Positions 1 through 5,818 of a stretch of 5,834 bases of DNA are shown piece by piece. Location of the stretch: positions 1 to 5,834 of the forward strand of contig CAJQMW010000130.1 in the NCBI GenBank assembly GCA_905479535.1, written 5' to 3'. The position numbers and the translations under genes are program-made. A model generated the notes under the pieces. The model saw only the letters and a list, made by a program, of their open reading frames with translations, ran no database searches and had not been told where the DNA came from. The DNA is from an uncultured Maribacter sp. (GTDB lineage Bacteria > Bacteroidota > Bacteroidia > Flavobacteriales > Flavobacteriaceae). Position 1 is the stretch's first letter; every line of letters begins with the position of its first letter.

Positions 1-954
1 TTGGGTAACGCTTGTACTGCCGCCAACACCGTCATCATCAAACGAGTCGTTGCTTACCGGGATACCGTCTATAATGATCAGTGGATTACTATCGCCCTCA
101 ATGGAGTTGATGCCCCTAATCTGTATATTGGCACCTGCCCCGGGATCACCATTTTGCCGGGCAATACGAAGACCGGAAACTTTTCCCGAAAGCGCATTGA
201 TGACACCTGTTTCCCCGGATTTTACGATGCGTTCGGGTTCTACGGATGAACTGGTGGCGCCCGTTTCGTCTTTTAATTGCTTTGTACCAATGGCCGTCAA
301 AATTACTTCATCCAATTGGTTGGCACTAGGTGCCATTTCAAGATTTATTATAGCATCTTGGCCAACCGTTACCTCAGTGGTCCGAAAACCGATATAGGAG
401 AAAACCAATATGTCTCCAGAAGATGCTCTAGTTTTATACTTTCCGTCGAAGTTGGTGGAAACACCTTTGGTCGTTCCCTTGATTATAATATTGACCCCTG
501 CGAGGGGAACCCCTTCCTTGTCGGTTACAGTTCCAGTAACGGTCATGGACTGCTGTTCTTTTAACAGTACTCGTTGTTGATCGTCCTTTTCTTTTTTAAG
601 CCTTAAAACGATATAGTTTTTTCGTACCACATAAGCAATGTTCGTTTCTGAAAAAATTTTTTCCAAAATTGCGGAAATAGGTTTTTTCTCCACGTTTATG
701 GTTATTTTTCTGTTAATATCTACTTTTCGGTGGTTATAGGTAAATTTGAAATCCGAAAGGGATTCAATCTTATCCAGTACTTTTTGAAGGGAGACGTTGT
801 CCTGTCTTAACGAGATTTTTTTATTTTGAGAGTAGGTATTCGCATGAATCTCAAACAATGATATAACTAGCAGTAAAGTGGTAATTTTCATTTTGAGATC
901 AAATTTATATGCGTTTTTCAATTTGAAAAACGTACCTATGATTGATTTTTTCAT
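1..954 (-). CDS. SusC-type TonB-dependent receptor/transducer with STN domain (N-terminal part, cut by window edge)
   Basis: Reading the minus strand from the ATG at 954-952 gives 318 uninterrupted codons to the window edge. An outer-membrane receptor of this family imports glycans, peptides or other ligands using TonB energy; the STN domain marks it as one that also signals to a FecR protein. Residues 1-21 are the basic extension typical of the family, ending in FDLK. A signal peptide follows (MKITTLLLVISLFEIHA, residues 22-38). The STN domain is at about 45-118, with NVSLQKVLDKIESLSDFKF and KKPISAILEKIFSET. A carboxypeptidase-regulatory-like beta domain is at about 138-210 (VTGTVTDKEGVPLAGVNI, SYIGF). 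The plug begins near 213 (LDEVILTAIGT) and carries ALSGKVSGLRI, IRGINS and NPLIIIDGIPV. The barrel is outside the window. Met22 is an alternative start, but the extension matches relatives, so I kept Met1. It lies 139 bases after the FecR gene on the same strand, probably one operon. The ligand cannot be inferred from this part. Confidence 0.95.
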   Translation of the reverse strand, partial: MKKSIIGTFFKLKNAYKFDLKMKITTLLLVISLFEIHANTYSQNKKISLRQDNVSLQKVLDKIESLSDFKFTYNHRKVDINRKITINVEKKPISAILEKIFSETNIAYVVRKNYIVLRLKKEKDDQQRVLLKEQQSMTVTGTVTDKEGVPLAGVNIIIKGTTKGVSTNFDGKYKTRASSGDILVFSYIGFRTTEVTVGQDAIINLEMAPSANQLDEVILTAIGTKQLKDETGATSSSVEPERIVKSGETGVINALSGKVSGLRIARQNGDPGAGANIQIRGINSIEGDSNPLIIIDGIPVSNDSFDDDGVGGSTSVTQ

Positions 955-990
955 ACTTTTAAATAGTTTTTAGTGGTTTAAATTCTTTTT

Positions 991-1049
991 TAAATCATGC
1001 TACTATCGGGAAATGTTGGCGCATTTTCCGATTTTTTATTCATGATTTA
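991..1049. repeat. Two-part inverted repeat between FecR gene and receptor gene
   Basis: Outer arms TAAATCATG (991-999) and CATGATTTA (1041-1049) are perfect 9-base complements. Inside them, ATCGGGAAATG (1005-1015) and CATTTTCCGAT (1022-1032) form an 11-base stem with one G-U pair (in plus-strand RNA) and a six-base loop TTGGCG. An asymmetric internal loop of 5 and 8 bases joins the two stems. In the operon transcript (minus strand) the structure ends 36 bases before the receptor ATG. No U-run follows it in that direction, so it does not look like an intrinsic terminator for the operon. In the plus direction the inner stem runs into T6 (1032-1037), which does resemble a terminator for antisense transcription. 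Roles as an mRNA-stabilising or processing element, or as a DNA-binding site, are inference. Confidence 0.7.
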
Positions 1050-1093
1050 TTGAAGTCATTGTTTTTCTATCCCATAGGCTCTTCTGGTATTTA

Positions 1094-2257
1094 TTAACGA
1101 ATCGGTCGGGTAAGGGTTATTGTTTTGTCTTCCGTGCGGTACTCGAACGGAGTATCTTCCTTAAAAACCTCTAAAATTTGTTTTACATCTTCTTCTTTAT
1201 AAAATGAGGCCGTATATATTTGATTGTCCAAAAATTTGTAGTTATTCACTATGGAGATGTTAAAATGGCGTTCAAGCTTCTTTTTGATGCTGGAAAAAGG
1301 GGTGTTCCTAAAAAGTAGAATACCGTCTTTCCAAGCGGTGTAGAGTGAGGTATCTACCCTGGTGATATCCAGTGAGCCGTTTTTCCTATTAAATGCGGCC
1401 ATGTGTCCTGGATTCAGCAAAGTCGAGGATTGTTCAAGGTTCGATCGGAATACCTTCACTGCACCTTCCACCAAAACCGTTCTTACCTCAGGATCTTCAG
1501 GATAAAAGGAAACATTGAACTCTGTACCCAACACCTCAATGTCTACCTGATCCGCATTTACAACAAAGGGGTTTTCACTATTTTCTGTTACCGAAAAATA
1601 AGCTTCTCCCTTCAAGAATACTTGCCTTTGGCCGCTTTCTTTAAATCTGACCGGATATCTCAGCGAACTACCGGCGTTTAGGTGAACCCTTGTTTTATCC
1701 GATAGTACCAGCTCGAATATTTTTCCATAGGGTACTTGTAATTCGTTATAAATGACATTACCGCTCGTGTTCCCGCTCGAATAAAGTAGGCTATTCCCTT
1801 TTTGTACAACTGTTACCTCACCATTTGTATTAATAATCTGTTTCTCTTTTTTATTTTTATCGGAAATAACTTCAACAGTACCATCTCCCAGTTTAAGTAT
1901 AATGTTTTCATCTGAAACATTCGAAACGCCGGTGCCTTCCATAATATTTTCAGAAGTGTAATTTTTATAGAAAAAGAGCAACCCAACGATCCCTATAAAC
2001 AATGCGGCATACTTATAGAACGGGGCTATCCGATTTTTTACTCTTCTTCTGGTCTTAACTTTTGCCAAAAGGGCATTCCGAGCCTTTTTGATATTTTCCG
2101 TTGCAACGGACCCTTTGATCAAGGTGTTCAAACGAATGTATTCAGCAAACTTATCTTCGTTCGCTTCTACCCAATTGCCCAGAACACGAAGATCATTGTC
2201 ATCGGCCGTTTTGTCCAGGTATTTAAAAATCAATAATTCGACCTCTTTATCTATCAT
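1094..2257 (-). CDS. FecR-family anti-sigma factor with C-terminal DUF4974
   Basis: This 387-residue single-pass inner-membrane protein would hold or activate the cognate ECF sigma factor in the cytoplasm and sense the receptor's STN domain in the periplasm. Residues 1-75 are the cytoplasmic sigma-binding part, helical and charged, with a conserved-type Trp at 29 and a basic stretch (KTRRRVKNR, 68-76) before the membrane. The transmembrane helix is about 81-97 (YKYAALFIGIVGLLFFY), giving an N-in/C-out topology. The FecR domain spans about 174-272, with VPYGKIFELVLSDKTRVHLNAG, FLKGEAYFSV, FVVNADQVDIEVLGTEFNV and VLVEGAVKV. The DUF4974 region is about 315-384 (FRNTPFSSIKKKLERHF, ILEVFKEDTPFEY). 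Length is typical for the Bacteroidota version. The ATG at 2257 gives a family-like N-terminus; upstream is A/T-rich without a clear Shine-Dalgarno. It is divergent from the sigma gene (101 bases between starts) and upstream of the receptor gene. Confidence 0.95.
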   Translation of the reverse strand: MIDKEVELLIFKYLDKTADDNDLRVLGNWVEANEDKFAEYIRLNTLIKGSVATENIKKARNALLAKVKTRRRVKNRIAPFYKYAALFIGIVGLLFFYKNYTSENIMEGTGVSNVSDENIILKLGDGTVEVISDKNKKEKQIINTNGEVTVVQKGNSLLYSSGNTSGNVIYNELQVPYGKIFELVLSDKTRVHLNAGSSLRYPVRFKESGQRQVFLKGEAYFSVTENSENPFVVNADQVDIEVLGTEFNVSFYPEDPEVRTVLVEGAVKVFRSNLEQSSTLLNPGHMAAFNRKNGSLDITRVDTSLYTAWKDGILLFRNTPFSSIKKKLERHFNISIVNNYKFLDNQIYTASFYKEEDVKQILEVFKEDTPFEYRTEDKTITLTRPIR

Positions 2258-2278
2258 TTTGCGAAATTAATTCTTGAG

Positions 2279-2309
2279 CAAAAATGTTGCTTATTATTAG
2301 TATGACGAA
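2279..2309 (-). promoter_or_regulatory. Weak candidate promoter for the FecR-receptor operon
   Basis: On the minus strand CATTTTTG (2286-2279) matches the Bacteroidota -7 consensus TAnnTTTG at five of six defined positions. A TTC triplet, one mismatch from the usual TTG, lies 20 bases upstream (2309-2307). Transcription would start near 2272, about 15 bases before the FecR ATG. The sequence is A/T-rich, so chance matches are likely. An ECF-dependent promoter could be used instead; I cannot recognise its consensus. Confidence 0.3.
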
Positions 2310-2326
2310 CGAATATGCCACTACCC

Positions 2327-2357
2327 TTGCCCCTTTAAATAAAAATTTATGATATTG
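2327..2357 (+). promoter_or_regulatory. Very weak candidate promoter for the ECF sigma gene
   Basis: TTG (2327-2329) is followed after 20 bases by TGATATTG (2350-2357), which fits TAnnTTTG at four of six defined positions. Transcription from here would begin close to or after the first possible ATG (2359), which would favour initiation at the second ATG (2380). The match is poor; I list it because it is the best I see in this 101-base divergent gap. Confidence 0.15.
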
Positions 2358-2358
2358 T

Positions 2359-2955
2359 ATGTTAAAATTAGTTGTGCCGATGAATTTGGAATTTGATAGC
2401 GAGAAGGACTTGATCGAGAACCTTAATAGGGGAAACCTGCAGGCCTTTCAAATTGTGGTCGAGCAATTTTATGACATTCTTTACGTGTACGCACTCGGTC
2501 TTGTTAATGAAAGGGCGGTGGCAGAGGATATAGTTCAAGAAGTATTTCTTAGGCTATGGTCAAAGAAAGGAAAGCTATTTATAGAAACTTCGTTGAAAAG
2601 TTTTCTGTACAGGTCTATTCACAATGAATTTGTGGATTACTATCGAAAAAAGAAAAAGGAAATCGATTTTTTGGATCGGATCTCATTGGAAACCGTACAT
2701 ACCTTTATTCAGCTAGAAGACCAAGATCTTGTAAAGAAATTGGAAAAAGTAAACATAGCAATAGAGCTGCTTCCCAAAAAATGTAGAGAGGTCTTTCTTT
2801 TAAGTAAAAGAGATGGATTGACCAACCAAGAAATCTCCCAATATTTGAACGTTTCAAAAAAGACCGTTGAAGGTCATATCTCCAAGGCTTTTAAGGTAAT
2901 CAGGAAAGGGTTGAAAAAAACCAATCTACTGTTGCTTTTTATTAGACCTTTTTAA
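2359..2955 (+). CDS. ECF RNA polymerase sigma factor (sigma-70 family, Bacteroides expansion type)
   Basis: This 198-residue cytoplasmic factor would direct RNA polymerase to promoters of its own regulon, most likely the neighbouring FecR-receptor operon. Sigma region 2 covers about 25-97: AFQIVVEQFYDILYVYALGL, then the core-binding helix AEDIVQEVFLRLW (55-67), then SLKSFLYRSIHNEFVDYYRKKKK, the -10 recognition and melting part. A variable linker runs from about 100 to 128. Sigma region 4 is about 133-186, with LPKKCREVFLLSK and a helix-turn-helix LTNQEISQYLNVSKKTVEGHI (154-174) that would read the -35 element. The tail ends in a hydrophobic run, LLLLFIRPF, often seen in this family. There is no sensory extension, so control should come from the FecR protein. 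Met8 (ATG at 2380) is an equally plausible start because family similarity begins after residue 14. The next gene is convergent, 65 bases away, and I see no convincing terminator in that gap. Confidence 0.95.
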   Translation: MLKLVVPMNLEFDSEKDLIENLNRGNLQAFQIVVEQFYDILYVYALGLVNERAVAEDIVQEVFLRLWSKKGKLFIETSLKSFLYRSIHNEFVDYYRKKKKEIDFLDRISLETVHTFIQLEDQDLVKKLEKVNIAIELLPKKCREVFLLSKRDGLTNQEISQYLNVSKKTVEGHISKAFKVIRKGLKKTNLLLLFIRPF

Positions 2956-3020
2956 CATGCCTTTTTGGGACCTAGTTTTCGAATCCCTTGATTTCAAAGT
3001 GGCAAGAACATACCATAAGC

Positions 3021-5561
3021 TCAATCGTCAAGGGATCCGGTTTCCTTTTTCAAGAAGTCGGGCGCCAGAAGCTGTATCCGTTCAAGTACTATTTTTGCTT
3101 CTTTGTCTTTCCCCGCATTCATAAGCCGAATATAACGCTGATAGAGCGAACCTACTTTTACGTACCGGATTTCGTCCGGTGGCAGGTCCGAGAGGTAGGG
3201 ATCCTCTTCTGGGGGGAGGTTACCGGCCAGTTCTTTGAGAAAGTTTTCCAATTCTGTTCCTGTAACATACTTGGCCCGCCCCGCATTGGCTTGTTGCGAT
3301 AAAATGGGGGCTTCGAATTCGACCGATCTTTTGTCGTCGGTGTTGGGGCGAATTCCCGATAAACGGTTTCGAACGGCATCGAGGTTGCCTAAATAGAACA
3401 GGCCTGCCATATGATCGTCTTTGGTCGAACTGCCTTGCCCACGAACGATATGGGCACTATTTTGCCTAAGCGTATTTTCGTCTAGCGGCGTACCTTTCTC
3501 TTGGCCAATTAGCACGATACTTGCCCGTGTTCCTGAAAAATCGGCCCTCCATAGGGTCACTTGGGGAAAAACCGAAGCGAACGTGGCGGCAATGATATCG
3601 AAGTTTTCGGAAGTAAGCTGGTACATTGGCAACCATTGTGCAAAAATCCCACCGGAAGATAACCGCTTTTTCGCCTCTTTAAAATGTTCAAGGGTGTAAA
3701 GGCTTCCGGTACCCGCGTGCCAAGGGGTAAAAAGATCACCAACAATAACATCGAATTGCTCGTGCGTGCCCAAAAGATAGTTTCGGGCATCATCGGCAAC
3801 AATGCTTACGCGTTCGTCATTGAAAAGTCCGTTGGCCCAAGGGGCAAAATAGCGCTGTGCGGCCGGAATTACGTTGGATACCAACTCTACCGCGACTACC
3901 TTTTCTACATTATGGTGGAGTGCCGCCCCCGCAGTAATACCGGTTCCCATGCCCAAGAAAACTACTTTTTTTGGTGCTGGATGGATAAGTAACGGAATGT
4001 GGGCCTGCATTTGTTCGACCAACAGGGAGCCGGAATCCCCGAGCACATAAAAGTTATCCAAGCGCATCTGAATATTCTTTGGTACTTGCACAATGGAAAC
4101 TACACCATCGCTCGATTGCCAGGAATCCAATAAAGTTTCATCAGCGTCCAAGCGCACTATGGGTGGATCTTTCAGAACAAGGATCCCCATAATTACGGCA
4201 ATGGGCATTAAGGCCCAACCAATTTTCTTTCGCCCATAAAACGATAGGGAGGCCATAACGGCCAAGATTCCGTACGAAACGGCAACGATTTTTATACCGC
4301 CCCAAAGGCCTAAAGTGTCGAGCAGAACGAAACCTGATAGTACGGGGCCAACGAAGCTACCCATGGAATTGAAAAGTACCAACCTGCCCACGAGCTGCCC
4401 TGACGGCTTATCTGTCATGGGAGCTACTTTGAGCAAGAATGGAAACACTGCGCCCAGAACAACCGTTGGCGGTAAGACCACCAAAAAGGCCAATTTAAAA
4501 ACGGCCCATACATAGGCGTACCAAGATGCGCCCATTGCCAGATACCCAAGGCCGCTTGTCGCGATATTGAAAACATTCGGGGAAACCCCTATTAAAATGG
4601 CCGATACGGAGAGGAGTATGGCCAAGGCACTTTTTGAGGGCATCCTTGACCTAACAAGCAGATGTGCGACGAACCCACCCAATGCCAAAGCCAAAAGAAA
4701 TACCACCAAAATTGCGGAGAACGAATACACCGAATTTTGTAGTACTTGAGCGAACATCCTGGTCCACAAGGTTTCGGCCGATAGTGCCAATACTCCTGAA
4801 AAAAAAGCCACCACGGCAAACTGGGTATAACTTAACTTGGCCGAACGTTCGGTATTCTTTTTGGGTTTTGGCTTTACCTCGGCCATCGTGGGCGCAACGG
4901 AATAAGACACAAGGAATTTATCAAGAACAATGGCAAGAACACCTACGGAAGCTGCCAGTATCAATGCAAGGCCATAGGTTGAACTTACCCCATATTCCCT
5001 GATCAGATAAAACCCCGTAAAAAAGGCTCCAAGTGCTGCTCCCAATGTATTCACCGCATATAGAATGGTTCCGCGCCTTTCGAGGTACCTGCGATCTTTA
5101 CCGATATACTGTGCCAATATGGGAAAAGTACCTCCCATAAGGAACGTTGGAGGCAAAAGCAATAAAGCGCCAAAAAAGAATTTCGCCAGTAAAAGCGCAC
5201 TTTTTGAACCGCCCAAAAAGGATACGACCTCGGCATAGTACATTTCATATAGATCAAGACTTGGTATTATCAACAAGGCAGTTAGCGCAATGCCCAGCTC
5301 CATAAGCCCATATACACGGAACGGTCTCTTCAAACGAGCGCCGACATTGCCAAAAAACCTTCCCCCAATTGCGAGCCCAAGAAAAAAAACGGAGAGTGTT
5401 GCCGCGGTTGCGTACGCGGCGTTTCCGAATACCAGCCCTAAACGGTACATCCAGACCACCTGGAAAATTAGGCCGGCGGTACCGGACAGAAAAAATAAAG
5501 CATATAAAAAAGTGAAGTTTCCCGAACGTTCAAATTGTGGAGACATAAACTTATCCTTCAT
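3021..5561 (-). CDS. Fused membrane transporter-like / spermidine-synthase-like protein
   Basis: An 846-residue protein of the fused MFS/spermidine synthase type; its biochemical role is not established and I do not assign one. Residues 16-463 hold about 12-13 hydrophobic helices in two related halves, split by a basic loop near 228-245 (KVKPKPKKNTERSAK). Residues 470-690 form a Rossmann-type aminopropyl/methyltransferase-like domain: VVFLGMGTG (533-541), an acidic residue after strand 2 (VVAVEL, Glu559), VADDARNYL (588-596), VIVGDLFTPW (605-614) and GTGSLYTLEHF (617-627). A family-type NTDDKRSVEFEAP motif is at 740-752. A helical tail follows, near 796-836. Compared with E. coli SpeE from memory, GGGDG is GMGTG, the second Asp of the catalytic D-x-x-D pair is Thr612, and YHE is VEQ (515-517), so polyamine synthesis is doubtful. 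Met6 (ATG at 5546) is an alternative start with AAGGA seven bases before it. It is convergent with the sigma gene and apparently independent of it. Confidence 0.85.
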   Translation of the reverse strand: MKDKFMSPQFERSGNFTFLYALFFLSGTAGLIFQVVWMYRLGLVFGNAAYATAATLSVFFLGLAIGGRFFGNVGARLKRPFRVYGLMELGIALTALLIIPSLDLYEMYYAEVVSFLGGSKSALLLAKFFFGALLLLPPTFLMGGTFPILAQYIGKDRRYLERRGTILYAVNTLGAALGAFFTGFYLIREYGVSSTYGLALILAASVGVLAIVLDKFLVSYSVAPTMAEVKPKPKKNTERSAKLSYTQFAVVAFFSGVLALSAETLWTRMFAQVLQNSVYSFSAILVVFLLALALGGFVAHLLVRSRMPSKSALAILLSVSAILIGVSPNVFNIATSGLGYLAMGASWYAYVWAVFKLAFLVVLPPTVVLGAVFPFLLKVAPMTDKPSGQLVGRLVLFNSMGSFVGPVLSGFVLLDTLGLWGGIKIVAVSYGILAVMASLSFYGRKKIGWALMPIAVIMGILVLKDPPIVRLDADETLLDSWQSSDGVVSIVQVPKNIQMRLDNFYVLGDSGSLLVEQMQAHIPLLIHPAPKKVVFLGMGTGITAGAALHHNVEKVVAVELVSNVIPAAQRYFAPWANGLFNDERVSIVADDARNYLLGTHEQFDVIVGDLFTPWHAGTGSLYTLEHFKEAKKRLSSGGIFAQWLPMYQLTSENFDIIAATFASVFPQVTLWRADFSGTRASIVLIGQEKGTPLDENTLRQNSAHIVRGQGSSTKDDHMAGLFYLGNLDAVRNRLSGIRPNTDDKRSVEFEAPILSQQANAGRAKYVTGTELENFLKELAGNLPPEEDPYLSDLPPDEIRYVKVGSLYQRYIRLMNAGKDKEAKIVLERIQLLAPDFLKKETGSLDD

Positions 5562-5580
5562 AAAAAATGGCTAATTTTCA

Positions 5581-5593
5581 CTCGATAATCGAG
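5581..5593. repeat. 13-base palindrome just upstream of the spermidine-synthase-like gene
   Basis: CTCGAT-A-ATCGAG is a perfect inverted repeat with a single central base, 19 bases from the ATG at 5561. TTCA (5577-5580) and TGAA (5597-5600) could add four more pairs around a three-base bulge. It could be a small stem near the translation start in mRNA or an operator in DNA; the sequence does not decide. Confidence 0.5.
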
Positions 5594-5645
5594 ATTTGAA
5601 TGCTCTGAGACTTGCCTCGAAATCAAAATGTTTTTTCTTTAAATG

Positions 5646-5666
5646 CCTCGTGGGCTTGCCCGGAGG
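5646..5666. repeat. G+C-rich imperfect hairpin in the presumed leader
   Basis: CCTC (5646-5649) pairs with GAGG (5663-5666), and TGGGC (5651-5655) with GCCCG (5658-5662), with one bulged base at 5650. The nominal loop is two bases, so the last pair probably opens to give CTTG. It is the most G+C-rich stretch of an otherwise A/T-rich gap. If the promoter proposed near 5716 is real, this hairpin is transcribed in the leader of the gene starting at 5561. Confidence 0.4.
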
Positions 5667-5715
5667 TAGTTTACTTAAATGTAAAAAGTTTAAATCAGTT
5701 CATTGTGGTATTTTA

Positions 5716-5723
5716 CAAACATA
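5716..5723 (-). promoter_or_regulatory. Candidate -7 promoter box for the spermidine-synthase-like gene
   Basis: TATGTTTG on the minus strand is a complete match to the Bacteroidota -7 consensus TAnnTTTG. I see no TTG at the expected 19-23 base spacing, so the -33 element is missing or replaced by an activator. Transcription would start near 5709 and give a leader of roughly 148 bases. Confidence 0.4.
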
Positions 5724-5735
5724 AAAAGAAATATG

Positions 5736-5748
5736 ACTATCGGATAGT
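5736..5748. promoter_or_regulatory. 13-base palindrome, possible operator
   Basis: ACTATC-G-GATAGT is a perfect inverted repeat with one central base. It begins 12 bases upstream of the candidate -7 box and so covers the place where a -33 element should be. A regulator binding here could either block or replace -33 recognition. The location is seen in the sequence; the function is inferred. Confidence 0.4.
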
Positions 5749-5778
5749 TTGCACATGAAGTCAACTTTTAAGTTTTGT

Positions 5779-5818
5779 AAAAAAAACACCTCCCTCTATC
5801 CCTCCTTTCTAGGAGGGA
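5779..5818 (-). terminator. Terminator-like hairpin with T-run, for a gene beyond the right edge
   Basis: On the minus strand, arm TCCCTCCT (5818-5811) pairs perfectly with AGGAGGGA (5806-5799) around a four-base loop. A T8 run follows at 5786-5779. The 12-base gap between stem and T-run is too long for a classic intrinsic terminator. A second partner, AGAGGGA (5797-5791), can pair with the same first arm and brings the stem to within four bases of the T-run. No T-run follows in the plus direction. It most likely ends a minus-strand gene to the right of the window. Confidence 0.5.

Noticed and set aside
1..564. Three overlapping plus-strand open frames opposite the receptor gene
   Set aside because: The minus strand reads through the whole region as a well-conserved receptor with domains in the right order; the plus-strand frames overlap one another and show no recognisable family.
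2956..3020. Possible bidirectional terminator between the convergent sigma and fused genes
   Set aside because: Only a four-base GGGA/TCCC pairing with a 13-base loop is visible and no T-run follows in either direction.
2988..3302. Plus-strand 104-residue frame after the sigma gene
   Set aside because: It lies almost entirely opposite the C-terminal part of the fused membrane protein and shows no recognisable domain.
3021..5561. Annotation as a true spermidine synthase (speE)
   Set aside because: Key polyamine-site residues are missing, and the long membrane region is absent from SpeE.
4664..5574. Plus-strand frames opposite the membrane half of the fused gene (such as 4664-5002 and 5290-5574)
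   Set aside because: They are Pro/Lys/Arg-rich translations typical of the reverse of Ala/Gly/Leu-rich membrane helices, with no supporting motif.
5736..5818. CRISPR-like or tandem repeat array, suggested by nearby palindromes and TCCCTC copies
   Set aside because: Only two short TCCCTC copies occur and there are no regularly spaced units or spacers.
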